From Microbispora sp. H13382 (lineage in GTDB: Bacteria; Actinomycetota; Actinomycetes; Streptosporangiales; Streptosporangiaceae): a stretch of DNA of 64,000 bases. Location of the stretch: positions 186,001 to 250,000 of the forward strand of contig NZ_JABBXA010000007.1 of the NCBI RefSeq assembly GCF_014161445.1, read 5' to 3'. Shown here one piece after another: positions 1-8,411 of the stretch (the stretch's first letter is position 1; each line of letters starts with the position of its first letter). The position numbers were made by a program, and so were the translations under genes. A model generated the notes under the pieces. That model had not been told where the DNA came from and did not search any database. It worked only from the letters and a program-made list of their open reading frames with translations.

Positions 1-734
1 ACCGGCCTGCCGTTCAGGCCGCCGAGCCGGGCCCCGGCCTCCACGGCGATCAGGCCCGCCGCCGCGTGGTCCCAGTAGTTGGTGCCGCGCTCGTAGTAGG
101 CGTCGACGCGGCCCGTCGCGACGGAGCAGAGATCGACGGCGCACGAGCCGCCGCGCCGGATGTCCCTGACCTGGGGAACGACCTGTGCCAGCACTTCGGC
201 CTGCACCCGGCGACGCCCGGCTTCGTAGCCGAACCCGGTGGCGACGAGGGCCTTGGCCAGCGGGACGCCGGTGTTGCAGCGCAGTCGCTCGCCCCTCAGC
301 CAGGCGCCCCCGCCCTTCGACGCGGTGAACAGCTCGCCGCGCGGCACGTTGTGCACCGCTCCCGCGACGATCTCGCCGTCCACCTCGACGCCGATGCTCA
401 CCGCCCAGTCCGGCAGGCCGTACAGGAAGTTGACCGTGCCGTCGATGGGGTCGACGACCCACCGGACGGCGCCCTCGCCGGGGGTGTCGCCGCCCTCCTC
501 GCCGAGGATCGCGTCGTGCGGCCTGGCCTCGGCGATCCTGCCGCGGATCAGTTCCTCCGCGGCCCGGTCGAGGGCGGTGACGACGTCGGTGGGGCTCGAC
601 TTGGTGGCGAGCACCTCGGGCCGCGCGGGCCGCTTGGCGAGGAGCATCTGGCCGGCCTCCTCCGCTATGCCGGTCGCCAGTTCCAGCAGTTCCTCCACCC
701 GCGCGCGGTCATGCCGGTACTCCCGCTCGTCCAT
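1..734 (-). CDS. Inositol monophosphatase family protein (3' end cut by window edge)
   Basis: Mg2+-dependent phosphatase of the SuhB/IMPase family, expected to hydrolyse inositol-1-phosphate or a related sugar phosphate in the cytosol. Reading the minus strand from ATG at 734 gives about 244 codons to the window edge without a stop. The family signatures are clear: GEEGG (about residue 80), the metal-binding DPIDGT motif followed by VNFLYG (about 95-104), and near the edge the second motif WDHAAAG. The usual family length is about 260-280 residues, so only the last few dozen are missing. It sits downstream of the S9 peptidase on the same strand with a hairpin terminator between them, so it is probably transcribed separately. 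In actinomycetes this gene is often found close to ferrochelatase, as here. The family call is secure; the substrate is inferred. Confidence 0.9.
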   Translation of the reverse strand, partial: MDEREYRHDRARVEELLELATGIAEEAGQMLLAKRPARPEVLATKSSPTDVVTALDRAAEELIRGRIAEARPHDAILGEEGGDTPGEGAVRWVVDPIDGTVNFLYGLPDWAVSIGVEVDGEIVAGAVHNVPRGELFTASKGGGAWLRGERLRCNTGVPLAKALVATGFGYEAGRRRVQAEVLAQVVPQVRDIRRGGSCAVDLCSVATGRVDAYYERGTNYWDHAAAGLIAVEAGARLGGLNGRP

Positions 735-775
735 CCTGGCCTGCCCCCTCCTCGTACGTGCTCGGAAAACGAAGC

Positions 776-806
776 GCGGCCGGCGCCCGGCTCGGGCGTC
801 GGCCGC
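776..806 (-). terminator. Hairpin terminator after the S9 peptidase gene
   Basis: GCGGCCGGCGCCCG pairs with CGGGCGTCGGCCGC across a 3-base loop (one mismatch). It lies 44 bases past the stop codon of the peptidase gene and before the start of the inositol monophosphatase gene, both on the minus strand. There is no U-tract, which is common in actinomycetes. Confidence 0.55.
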
Positions 807-849
807 ATGGAGACATCCTTCCAAATCAGGATGTACCGCCACTCAACGG

Positions 850-2826
850 TCAGCTCAGGGACGGCGGCCGGGTCCACTCCTCGTCCAGGACGTGCTGAGA
901 AAGGAAGGCCAGGACGGTCTCGTACCAGGCGATCGCGTTGCCGGGCTTGAGCACCCAGTGGTTCTCGTCGGGGAAGTAGAGGAACTTCGACTCGACCCCC
1001 GAACGCTGGAGGTCCCACCACAGCCGCAGGCCCTCGCCGATCGGCACGCGGTAGTCCTTGTCACCGTGGATCACCAGCATCGGCGTCCTGATCTCCCCGA
1101 GCGACCGGTGGGGCGACAGCCGGGCGTACCGGGCGGACCCGAGGACGCCGAACTCCCGCTGCCAGTAGTTCGCGCCGTCGGTGGTGCCCGCGAACTGGTC
1201 CAGGTTCCACAGCGAGGCGTGCGTCACGATGGCCCGGAACCGGTCGGTGTGCCCGGCGACCCAGTTGGCCATGTAGCCGCCGAACGACCCGCCCATCGCC
1301 GCCGTCCGCTGCTCGTCGATCTCCGGCCGCTTGAGGCACTCGTCGGTGATCGCCATGAGGTCGGCGTGGGTCACCGGCCCCCAGTCGCCCCAGCCCCGCT
1401 CGACCATGCCCTGGCCGTACCCGGTGGACAGGCAGGGGTCGGGCAGCAGCACGGCGTAGCCGTGCCGGGCCATGAGCCAGGGGTTCCAGCGCCAGCTCCA
1501 GTCGTTCCAGCTCGACAGCGGACCGCCATGGATCCACAGCAGGAACGGCGCCGGGTCCTCGGCGGTCGCCTCCGCGGGGACGACCAGCCAGCCGCGGATC
1601 TCGGTCCCGTCCTCGGCCGTCGCGGTCACCTCGGTCAGCGTGCCGGGCAGGTCGAGCGGCGGCGTCGGCGAGGGCAGCGTCGTCACCGAGCCGTCGGCGG
1701 CGATCCGCACCGGCCGCGGCGGCGAGTCGATCGCGCCGCGCAGGGCGTAGACCGAGCCGTCGGGGGCCGGGCACAGTTCGGCGTACGCACCGTCGTCCGA
1801 GGTCACCCGGGTGACCGCGCCGTCGAGGGGGACGCGGAAGACCGGCCGCCGGCCCTGGTGGTCGGCGGCGAAGTAGAGCTCCCGTGACGAGGGCGCCCAC
1901 GCGACCGCCGCGGGGAAGATCTCCCCGGCGACCGTGCGTCCCTCGCCCGTGTCCAGGTCGACCACCCACAGGTCGAGCGCGACCGGCGCCTCCTCGGTGC
2001 CGTGCCGCTCCCGCACGCAGGCGACCAGCCGCCCGTCGGGCGACACCACGACCGGACCGCCGAAGTCGTGCCCGCCGGACGTCGCGAGCGTGCGCCGGGA
2101 CCCGTCCGCGACGTCGATCGCGACCAGGTCCCAGCGGACGTCGCCGTTCCGGAGCGGCACCCGCCAGGTCGTGACCACGGTCCGCCCGTCCGGGGTGACG
2201 TCGAACGACATGTGCTCGTCCAGCGCGCCGCCGGGCTCGGGCGTGAGGTCACGCACGTCCTCCAGGCCCTCGCGCGCGGCGCGGCCGGCGAAGATCCGGG
2301 TCTGCGCCGGGCCGAGGTCGTGGTCCCAGTAACGCACCGGATAGCCCTCGTGCAGGATCGCGCTCACCCCGGCCTCCTCGCGGGCCTTGCGGCGCTCCTC
2401 CTCGGTGCCGGCGTCGCCGGGGAGCACCGCGGAGGCGTAGACGACCGCGCCGCCGGCCGCCCGCACGCCGGAGACCCCACCTGGGCGGGTGGCGACGCGC
2501 ACCGGCTCGCCGCGCTCGGGCAGCAGCCACAGGGCGGCGGTGTCGCCGCCGGTCTCCTTGGCCGTCTCGTCGGGCCTGCGGGAGACGAAGAACAGAGTCC
2601 CGTCGGGGGTGAACTCGGCCCCCGCCTCCCCCTTCGCCGACCTGGTCAGCCGGCGGGGCTCGCCTCCGGGGTCCTGGGGGATCTCCCACAGCGCGGTGCC
2701 GTACGACTTGCCGTCGGGGTTGAGCGACTGGACCACGGACACGAGCCGGGTCCCGTCGGGCGACAGCCGCAGGGAGTTCACGCGCGGCAGGGCCATGTAT
2801 TCGGGGATGTCCGGAAATTGGCTCAC
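850..2826 (-). CDS. S9 family (prolyl oligopeptidase-type) serine peptidase
   Basis: 658-residue two-domain peptidase. The first ~400 residues carry repeated SPDG/TPDG-type blade motifs typical of the beta-propeller that gates S9 peptidases. The C-terminal third is the alpha/beta-hydrolase domain with the nucleophile in GGSFGGYM (Ser about 513), the Asp in HGDKDYRVP (about 590) and the His in DENHW (about 622). This arrangement best matches the S9C acylaminoacyl-peptidase-like group, which cleaves short or N-blocked peptides. No signal peptide is visible, so it is probably cytosolic. The ATG at 2826 is the only sensible start and lies 86 bases from the divergent ferrochelatase gene, so the two share a promoter region. 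The family is certain; the natural substrate is not known. Confidence 0.93.
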   Translation of the reverse strand: MSQFPDIPEYMALPRVNSLRLSPDGTRLVSVVQSLNPDGKSYGTALWEIPQDPGGEPRRLTRSAKGEAGAEFTPDGTLFFVSRRPDETAKETGGDTAALWLLPERGEPVRVATRPGGVSGVRAAGGAVVYASAVLPGDAGTEEERRKAREEAGVSAILHEGYPVRYWDHDLGPAQTRIFAGRAAREGLEDVRDLTPEPGGALDEHMSFDVTPDGRTVVTTWRVPLRNGDVRWDLVAIDVADGSRRTLATSGGHDFGGPVVVSPDGRLVACVRERHGTEEAPVALDLWVVDLDTGEGRTVAGEIFPAAVAWAPSSRELYFAADHQGRRPVFRVPLDGAVTRVTSDDGAYAELCPAPDGSVYALRGAIDSPPRPVRIAADGSVTTLPSPTPPLDLPGTLTEVTATAEDGTEIRGWLVVPAEATAEDPAPFLLWIHGGPLSSWNDWSWRWNPWLMARHGYAVLLPDPCLSTGYGQGMVERGWGDWGPVTHADLMAITDECLKRPEIDEQRTAAMGGSFGGYMANWVAGHTDRFRAIVTHASLWNLDQFAGTTDGANYWQREFGVLGSARYARLSPHRSLGEIRTPMLVIHGDKDYRVPIGEGLRLWWDLQRSGVESKFLYFPDENHWVLKPGNAIAWYETVLAFLSQHVLDEEWTRPPSLS

Positions 2827-2912
2827 CGCTCGAACCTACTCGCAGACGCGGCAGCCGCCCAACCTTTAAGGCGCGGGCCAGACTGTCGTACCGTCCGCGT
2901 AAGGTGTGGCGC

Positions 2913-3914
2913 ATGGGGAGCACCAACGGGTACGACGCCCTGCTCGTCGTCTCCTTCGGCGGGCCGGAGAAGCCCGAGGACGTCATGCCGTTCCTGGAGA
3001 ACGTCGTGCGCGGCCGGGGCGTGCCGCGCGAGCGGCTGCTGGAAGTCGAGGCGCACTACCAGGGGTTCGGCGGAGTCAGCCCGATCAACCAGCAGTGCCG
3101 TGACCTGATCGCCGCGCTCGACGTGGACCTGCCGGTCTATTGGGGCAACCGCAACTGGCACCCGTTCCTGGAGGACACGGTCCGCCGGATGAAGGAGGAC
3201 GGCGTCCGCAAGGCGGCGGCCTTCGTCACCGCGGCCTACAGCTCCTACTCGTCCTGCCGGCAGTACCTCGACGACATCGCCCGTGCCCGCGCCGCCGTCC
3301 CCGGCGCCCCCGAGATCGTCAAGCTCCGTCACTACTACGACCACCCCGGGTTCGTCGCGGCGATGGCCGACCACACCCGCGAGGCCCTCGGCCGGCTGCC
3401 CGAGAGCGACCGCGATCAGGCCCGGCTCGTGTTCACCGCGCACAGCATCCCCGTCTCCATGGCCCGGACGGCGGGCCCGGCGGGCGGTGCGTACGAGGCC
3501 CAGCTCAGGCGGGCCGCCGAGCTGGTGACGGCCCAGATCGGTGAGGCACGGCTCGGCGAGGGGCGGGCCTGGGACCTGGTCTGGCAGAGCCGCAGCGGCC
3601 CGCCACAGGTGCCCTGGCTGGAGCCCGACGTCTGCGACCACCTGAAGGCGCTGCACACCGAGGGCGTGCGGTCGGCCGTCCTGGTGCCCATCGGGTTCGT
3701 CTCCGACCACATGGAGGTCGTCTACGACCTCGACGTCGAGGCGGCGGCCACGGCCGAGAAGCTCGGCATGGCCCTCACCAGGGCCTCGACCGCGGGCACC
3801 CATCCGCGGTTCGTGTCGATGGTGGCCGAACTACTCGCCGAGCCCGAGCCCGCTCCATGCCCGGCGACCTGCTGCCCGGCACCCGTGCGGCCCGCCCGCC
3901 CGGCGGCAGGGTGA
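2913..3914 (+). CDS. hemH: Ferrochelatase (coproporphyrin-type, actinobacterial)
   Basis: Inserts Fe2+ into a porphyrin near the end of heme synthesis. In actinobacteria the known route is coproporphyrin-dependent, so the substrate is most likely coproporphyrin III (CpfC activity). The 333-residue protein begins ALLVVSFGGPE, has the YWGNRNWHP and FVTAAYSSYSSCRQY core, the metal-site histidine in FTAHSIPVSM (about 176) and the conserved glutamate in SDHMEVVYDLD (about 267). The C-terminus has three cysteines (CPATCC); with the Cys of SSCRQY these resemble the [2Fe-2S] ligand set known for mycobacterial ferrochelatase, so an Fe-S cluster is inferred. ATG 2913 is chosen; an in-frame GTG at 2904 is the alternative. 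It ends 22 bases from the convergent transglycosylase gene. Confidence 0.95.
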   Translation: MGSTNGYDALLVVSFGGPEKPEDVMPFLENVVRGRGVPRERLLEVEAHYQGFGGVSPINQQCRDLIAALDVDLPVYWGNRNWHPFLEDTVRRMKEDGVRKAAAFVTAAYSSYSSCRQYLDDIARARAAVPGAPEIVKLRHYYDHPGFVAAMADHTREALGRLPESDRDQARLVFTAHSIPVSMARTAGPAGGAYEAQLRRAAELVTAQIGEARLGEGRAWDLVWQSRSGPPQVPWLEPDVCDHLKALHTEGVRSAVLVPIGFVSDHMEVVYDLDVEAAATAEKLGMALTRASTAGTHPRFVSMVAELLAEPEPAPCPATCCPAPVRPARPAAG

Positions 3915-3936
3915 CGGTCCGGTAAGACTTTCCCCC

Positions 3937-5163
3937 TCAGGAGGCGTACGCGCGGGCGTAGGCGTCCGCGAGGGACAGGACCTTGTTCACGTAGTCCCAG
4001 GAGTGGTTGTAGAACCACACGGCCTTCCTGAGTTTGTCGCCGCCGGCGCCGGCTCCGTTGGCGCACAGGTATTTGGCGGCCGACGGCACCGCGTCGTAGG
4101 GGCTCCAGATGTCCGCCTCGCCGTCGCCGTCGCCGTCCACGCCGTACGCCTTCCAGGTGGCGGGCATGAACTGCATCGGCCCGAGCGCCCCCGCCGACGA
4201 GGGGCCGTTGTTGCGGCCGTGGCTGCTCTCGACCTGCCCGATGGCGGCCAGGACGGTCCACGAGAGGCCGGGGCAGACGGTGGCGGCCCGCTGGTAGAGG
4301 TCCAGGTAGCTCCCGGGCCGCCCCACCAGGGCCTGTCCCGGTGTGGCCGTGGCGTGCGGCCGGGCCGCGGCCTGCCCGACCCGGACTACCTGCGCGCCCT
4401 TGCCGAGCAGGCGCCTGACCGCCGTGTCGCTCACCTTGCCCGGGTCGCCGTGGACCAGCACCACGACGCCGGCGGGGAAGCCGAGCCTGCGCCCCAGGTC
4501 CTGGCTGACCAGGCCGTCCACCCCGGGCAGTCCGAGCGAGGCCGAGGCCGCGACGCGCAGCCTGGGGCCGCGGTCGATCTGGTAGTCCGCGCCGAGCACC
4601 ATGCCGAGACGCTTGATCGTGGCCACGTCGGCGACCATCTCGCCCCGGGCGAGCGCGCTCCACACCTCCGGGTGGTCGGCCACGCGCTTGGGCGTCCACG
4701 ACCGGAACGTGGCCGGGTCGACCGCGAGCAGCCGCAGGGCCGTGCCCGACACGTGGACCGCGCCGCCGTCGGTGACCGCCACCTTCTGTACGTGCCGCAG
4801 CTTGGCGATCTTCAGCAGGGTGCCCTCCGGCACCCGCTTCGGGGCGATCGCCAGCAGGTGCGGCGGCGTGACCTGCACGCCGGGCCCGCCGACGACGGGC
4901 GCGCTCGACGGCAGCGTGCGGTCGGGCACGAGGCTTCCCGCCGTCGCCCGCGCGGCCGGAGGCGGGTCGCCCGCCCGCGCTCCATCGGTCTCCGCCCGTG
5001 CCGCGTCCTGCCCCGGACGGCCGCCGCCCGCCGCCAGCGCGCCCCTGTCCGGCCAGGTGACCAGGAAGGCGGTGCCGGCGGTGATGACGCTCAGGATCAC
5101 GACGGCGAGGCCGGTCACGATCGGGCGCAGCCGCGCGGAGGCGGCATGAGTGGGTGTCCTCAC
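3937..5163 (-). CDS. Lytic transglycosylase, SLT domain, membrane-anchored or exported
   Basis: 408-residue peptidoglycan-cleaving enzyme. The N-terminus has one hydrophobic segment (about residues 13-34) after a basic stretch, acting as an uncleaved anchor or signal. A Pro/Ala-rich linker and a region of about 150 residues of unknown fold follow. The C-terminal lytic transglycosylase domain has the catalytic Glu in QVESSHGRNN (about 312), then SSAGALGPMQFMPATW, and an acidic DGDGDGEADIW loop resembling the calcium-binding loop of some family members. It probably makes 1,6-anhydro-muropeptides during growth or septation. The GTG start at 5163 is inferred because no ATG lies nearby. It is divergent from the MFS gene across 177 bases. 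Confidence 0.88.
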   Translation of the reverse strand: MRTPTHAASARLRPIVTGLAVVILSVITAGTAFLVTWPDRGALAAGGGRPGQDAARAETDGARAGDPPPAARATAGSLVPDRTLPSSAPVVGGPGVQVTPPHLLAIAPKRVPEGTLLKIAKLRHVQKVAVTDGGAVHVSGTALRLLAVDPATFRSWTPKRVADHPEVWSALARGEMVADVATIKRLGMVLGADYQIDRGPRLRVAASASLGLPGVDGLVSQDLGRRLGFPAGVVVLVHGDPGKVSDTAVRRLLGKGAQVVRVGQAAARPHATATPGQALVGRPGSYLDLYQRAATVCPGLSWTVLAAIGQVESSHGRNNGPSSAGALGPMQFMPATWKAYGVDGDGDGEADIWSPYDAVPSAAKYLCANGAGAGGDKLRKAVWFYNHSWDYVNKVLSLADAYARAYAS

Positions 5164-5340
5164 CTCAGCCCCTGCACCCCCGACGCGGAAAAATCACTTG
5201 CCTCATGATATGCGGGTAGGCGATAACCAAACCGGAGACAAACGCCGTCCGCGTGTCCCGGGGGGCGCCCTGGGACCGCCGCCGCTGTCGAACGGCCGGC
5301 CCGGACGCACACGCACCACCGTGCGGAAGGGAAACACACC

Positions 5341-6531
5341 ATGGTCGGGCCGTATCGGGGGCTGTTCGGCACGCCCGGAGTCAAGGGCTTCGTCATCTCC
5401 GGGTTCATCGGGCGCGCGCCCATGTCGATGCTCGGCATCGGCGTCATCCTGCTGATCTCCGCCGTCACCGGGTCGTACGCGACCGCCGGGGCGGTCGCGG
5501 CGGCCGTGTCGCTCGCGTTCGCCGTCGCCGCGCCCCTGTCGGGGCGGCTGGTGGACCGGTTCGGCCAGGCGAAGGTCCTCGTCCCGTTCATCCTCCTGCA
5601 CGCCGTCTCGATCACCGCCCTGATGCTGTGCGCGCACGCCGGGGCACCGCAGTGGACGCTGTACGCCACGGGCGTGGCGTCCGGGGCGACCGGCCTGTCG
5701 CTGGGCTCGATGGTCCGGGCCCGCTGGTCGCACGTGCTCAAGGACTCCGGCCGGCTGCACACCGCTTTCTCGTTCGAGTCTGTGGCCGACGAGATGATCT
5801 TCGTCGGCGGGCCGGCCTTCGTGACCGCGCTCACCACGGGCGTCAACGTGTACGCCGGGCTGATCGCCACCATCGCCTTGGCCCTGGCGGGCACCCTCGC
5901 CTTCGCCTGCTTCCGCGGCACCGAACCGCCGGCCGTGCGGCACCGGAGCGCGGGCCGGTCCCCGATCGCGATCCCGGGGGTCGCGATGCTGTCGGCCGTC
6001 TTCCTCGCCATGGGGGCGGTGTTCGGCTCGATCGACATCATCACGGTCGCCTTCGCCGACGAGCACGGCAGCAAGGCGGCGTCGGGATTCCTGCTCGCCT
6101 CGATCGCGGCCGGCAGCATGGTCTCCGGCCTGTGGTTCGGCTCCCGCCAGTGGAAGATCAGCCTGCGCAGCCGGTTCGTCCGCGGCCTGTCGCTGTTCGC
6201 GGCCGGGCTCACGCCCGTGCTGCTGATGGACGACATCCGGGCGATGGCTCCCGCGCTCTTCCTCGCCGGCCTGTCGATCTCTCCCACGCTGATCACCGGG
6301 TTCTCCCTCGTGGAGCGGATGGTCCCGGCCGGGCAGCTCACCGAGGGCATGGCGTGGATCTCCACGGCCCTCGGGCTCGGGGTGGCCGCCGGCGCGTGGG
6401 CGGGCGGGCGGCTGACGGACCTGTTCGGCGCATCCAACGCGTACGGTTTCTCCTACGCCTGCGCGCTGCTCGCGGTGGTGGCCGGCCTCGGCGGCTCCGC
6501 GCTGGTCCGGAGGCGTCAGTACACCGGCTGA
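5341..6531 (+). CDS. MFS transporter
   Basis: 396-residue integral membrane protein made almost entirely of hydrophobic helices (about 12). It has the MFS motif-A-like loop between helices 2 and 3 (SGRLVDRFGQAKV, about residues 76-88) and a longer basic central loop near residues 198-215 (RHRSAGRS). The ATG at 5341 follows a GGAAGGGAAA ribosome-binding region. The protein resembles the Streptomyces-type drug/sugar efflux group, but nothing in the sequence fixes a substrate. It stands alone, followed 87 bases later by the lactone oxidase gene on the same strand. Confidence 0.85.
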   Translation: MVGPYRGLFGTPGVKGFVISGFIGRAPMSMLGIGVILLISAVTGSYATAGAVAAAVSLAFAVAAPLSGRLVDRFGQAKVLVPFILLHAVSITALMLCAHAGAPQWTLYATGVASGATGLSLGSMVRARWSHVLKDSGRLHTAFSFESVADEMIFVGGPAFVTALTTGVNVYAGLIATIALALAGTLAFACFRGTEPPAVRHRSAGRSPIAIPGVAMLSAVFLAMGAVFGSIDIITVAFADEHGSKAASGFLLASIAAGSMVSGLWFGSRQWKISLRSRFVRGLSLFAAGLTPVLLMDDIRAMAPALFLAGLSISPTLITGFSLVERMVPAGQLTEGMAWISTALGLGVAAGAWAGGRLTDLFGASNAYGFSYACALLAVVAGLGGSALVRRRQYTG

Positions 6532-6618
6532 GCGGCGGGCCGCGTGCCCATAGGCAGCCGGCCCGATCATGAGTAGTGTTCATGTCCACCCCGGGCAGGT
6601 GCCGGGGCGAGGAGGATC

Positions 6619-7911
6619 ATGGACGCCTTCGTCAACTGGGCGCGCAACCAGTCGGTCACCCCCGCGGAGGTCCGCACCCCCGCATCGACGGCCGAGGTCG
6701 CCGACGCCGTACGGGACGCCGCCAGGACCGGCCGGCGGGTCCGTATGACCGGCACGGGGCACTCGTTCACCGGGGTCGCGCTCACCGACGGCATCCTGCT
6801 GCGGCCCGGCGCGCTGACCGGCGTCCTCGACGCGGGCGACGGATGGGTCAAGGTCGCCGCGGGCACCCCGCTCCACGCGCTCAACGAGGAGCTCCACCGG
6901 CGCGGCCTGGCGCTGGCCAACATGGGTGACATCACGGCCCAGACCGCCGCCGGGGCGATCCAGACCGGGACCCACGGCACCGGCAGGCACGTCGGCGGCC
7001 TCGCCGACCAGGTCGTCGAACTGGAGATGGTCCTCGCCGACGGCTCCGTGACGACGGTGCGCGAGGGCGACCTGTTCGACGCCGCCCGGGTGGGCCTCGG
7101 CGCGCTCGGCGTCCTGACCGCGGTCACCTTCCGGGTCGAGCCCGCGTTCCTGCTGCGGGCCCGCCGCGAGCCGATGGCGTTCAGCCGGATCCTCGAGACG
7201 CTCGGCGAACTGACGGAGACCGACGACCACCTCGACTTCTTCTGGCTTCCCCACACCGACACCTGCCTGGTCAAGCGCAACAACCGCGACGCCGGACCGG
7301 CCCGGCCGCCCGCGGCGTTCAAGCGGTGGCTCGACAACGTCTTCCTGGAGAACACGCTGTTCGGCGCGGCCTGCGCCCTCGGGGCCCGCTTCCCCGGCGC
7401 GGTGCCCACGATCAACGGAGTCTCCGCGCGCATGCTCGGGGCGTCGGAGTCCGTCGACGCGTCCTACCGGGTCTTCACCTCGGTGCGCGAGGTCCGCTTC
7501 CTGGAGATGGAGTACGCCGTTCCGCGCCACCACCTCGCCCAGGCCCTGCGCGAGACGCGGGACCTCGTGGAGCGGTCGGACTGGCCGATCACCTTCCCCG
7601 TCGAGGTGCGGGTCACGCCGCCCTCGGACGCCTGGCTGTCCACCGCGTACGGCAGGCCCTCGGCGTACGTCGCCTGCCACGTCTACCGCCAGGCCCCCGA
7701 CCCCGCGTACTTCGAGGGCGTGGAGGAGATCATGGTCAGGCTGGGGGGCCGGCCCCACTGGGGCAAGCTGCACACCCGCGACGCGGACTACCTGCGTACC
7801 GTGTATCCGAGGTTCGGCGACTTCCTCGCGCTGCGCCGCGAGATGGACCCGGACGGGCTGTTCGCCAACGATTACCTCGACCGCGTACTCGGCGCGTCGC
7901 GGGAAGCCTGA
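6619..7911 (+). CDS. FAD-linked oxidoreductase, D-arabinono-1,4-lactone / L-gulonolactone oxidase family
   Basis: 430-residue flavoenzyme of the VAO fold. The N-terminal FAD domain holds RVRMTGTGHSF (about 47-57), where family members carry the histidine that can bind FAD covalently, and TGTHGTGRHVGG (about 121-132). The C-terminal aldonolactone-oxidase domain contains the family HWGKLH motif (about 390-395) and ends FANDYLDRVLG. It probably oxidises a sugar lactone or alditol; the physiological substrate in actinomycetes is uncertain, and the closest characterised relatives are the mycobacterial gulonolactone dehydrogenase and Streptomyces alditol oxidase. It starts at ATG 6619 after a GAGGAGG-like site. 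It is followed by a 500-base non-coding stretch before sepH. Confidence 0.9.
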   Translation: MDAFVNWARNQSVTPAEVRTPASTAEVADAVRDAARTGRRVRMTGTGHSFTGVALTDGILLRPGALTGVLDAGDGWVKVAAGTPLHALNEELHRRGLALANMGDITAQTAAGAIQTGTHGTGRHVGGLADQVVELEMVLADGSVTTVREGDLFDAARVGLGALGVLTAVTFRVEPAFLLRARREPMAFSRILETLGELTETDDHLDFFWLPHTDTCLVKRNNRDAGPARPPAAFKRWLDNVFLENTLFGAACALGARFPGAVPTINGVSARMLGASESVDASYRVFTSVREVRFLEMEYAVPRHHLAQALRETRDLVERSDWPITFPVEVRVTPPSDAWLSTAYGRPSAYVACHVYRQAPDPAYFEGVEEIMVRLGGRPHWGKLHTRDADYLRTVYPRFGDFLALRREMDPDGLFANDYLDRVLGASREA

Positions 7912-8411
7912 CCCCATGGCCGCGTAAAGTCCCTCTCCACGGTCCGGCGTCTTCCGCGTGTCGCGTTGCCCGCGCCGGCCCTCGGGCAGGCACATTGCGG
8001 AGCACGGGCACACCAGAGCCCGGCGCGCCACTCGAACCCGAGGGAGCAAGCAGGAATGAGACCCTCCCGCAGGTCCGGCCGCACGGCGTACGGCACGGTC
8101 ACGGCGCCGTGCGCCGCGCCCGTGCCACACGGACGGGCGGTGGGCGCGCACCACCTGAGGAGACACGACCCTCGCTCTCGCCTTCTGGGCCGGATCGGCG
8201 GCGCGGCCGCCGTCCGTGGACTGCCGCTCCCACACGACCGACGGGTTGCGGAAAGGTGAACGCGAAAAATGTGACCGGGGTCACAACATCTGCCTCGCCC
8301 CCTGGCGAGGCGATGTTCGGACATGCCGGGTACGGTGCTGGAAGGCAACCGGCTCACGCGAGAGACTCAAGGGTCCGGGGGAAGACAGAGCACGACGACG
8401 AAGGGACTCGC
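7912..8411 (+). other. 500-base non-coding leader upstream of sepH
   Basis: No supported gene is seen on either strand; the open frames here have no start-site or family support. It contains a perfect 12-base palindrome CACGGCGCCGTG at 8100-8111 and a perfect CRP-type inverted repeat at 8270-8285. It probably holds the sepH promoter and leader. Confidence 0.5.
8270..8285. promoter_or_regulatory. CRP-like binding site upstream of sepH
   Basis: TGTGACCGGGGTCACA is a perfect 7+7 inverted repeat and matches the TGTGA-N6-TCACA pattern bound by CRP/FNR-family regulators, including actinobacterial cAMP receptor proteins. It lies 127 bases upstream of the sepH start codon. Binding is inferred from the motif only. 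Confidence 0.5.

Noticed and set aside
5164..5340. Riboswitch (c-di-AMP type) in front of the lytic transglycosylase or MFS gene
   Set aside because: Such switches often precede cell-wall hydrolase genes in actinobacteria, but the 177-base gap shows none of the conserved helices I could identify.
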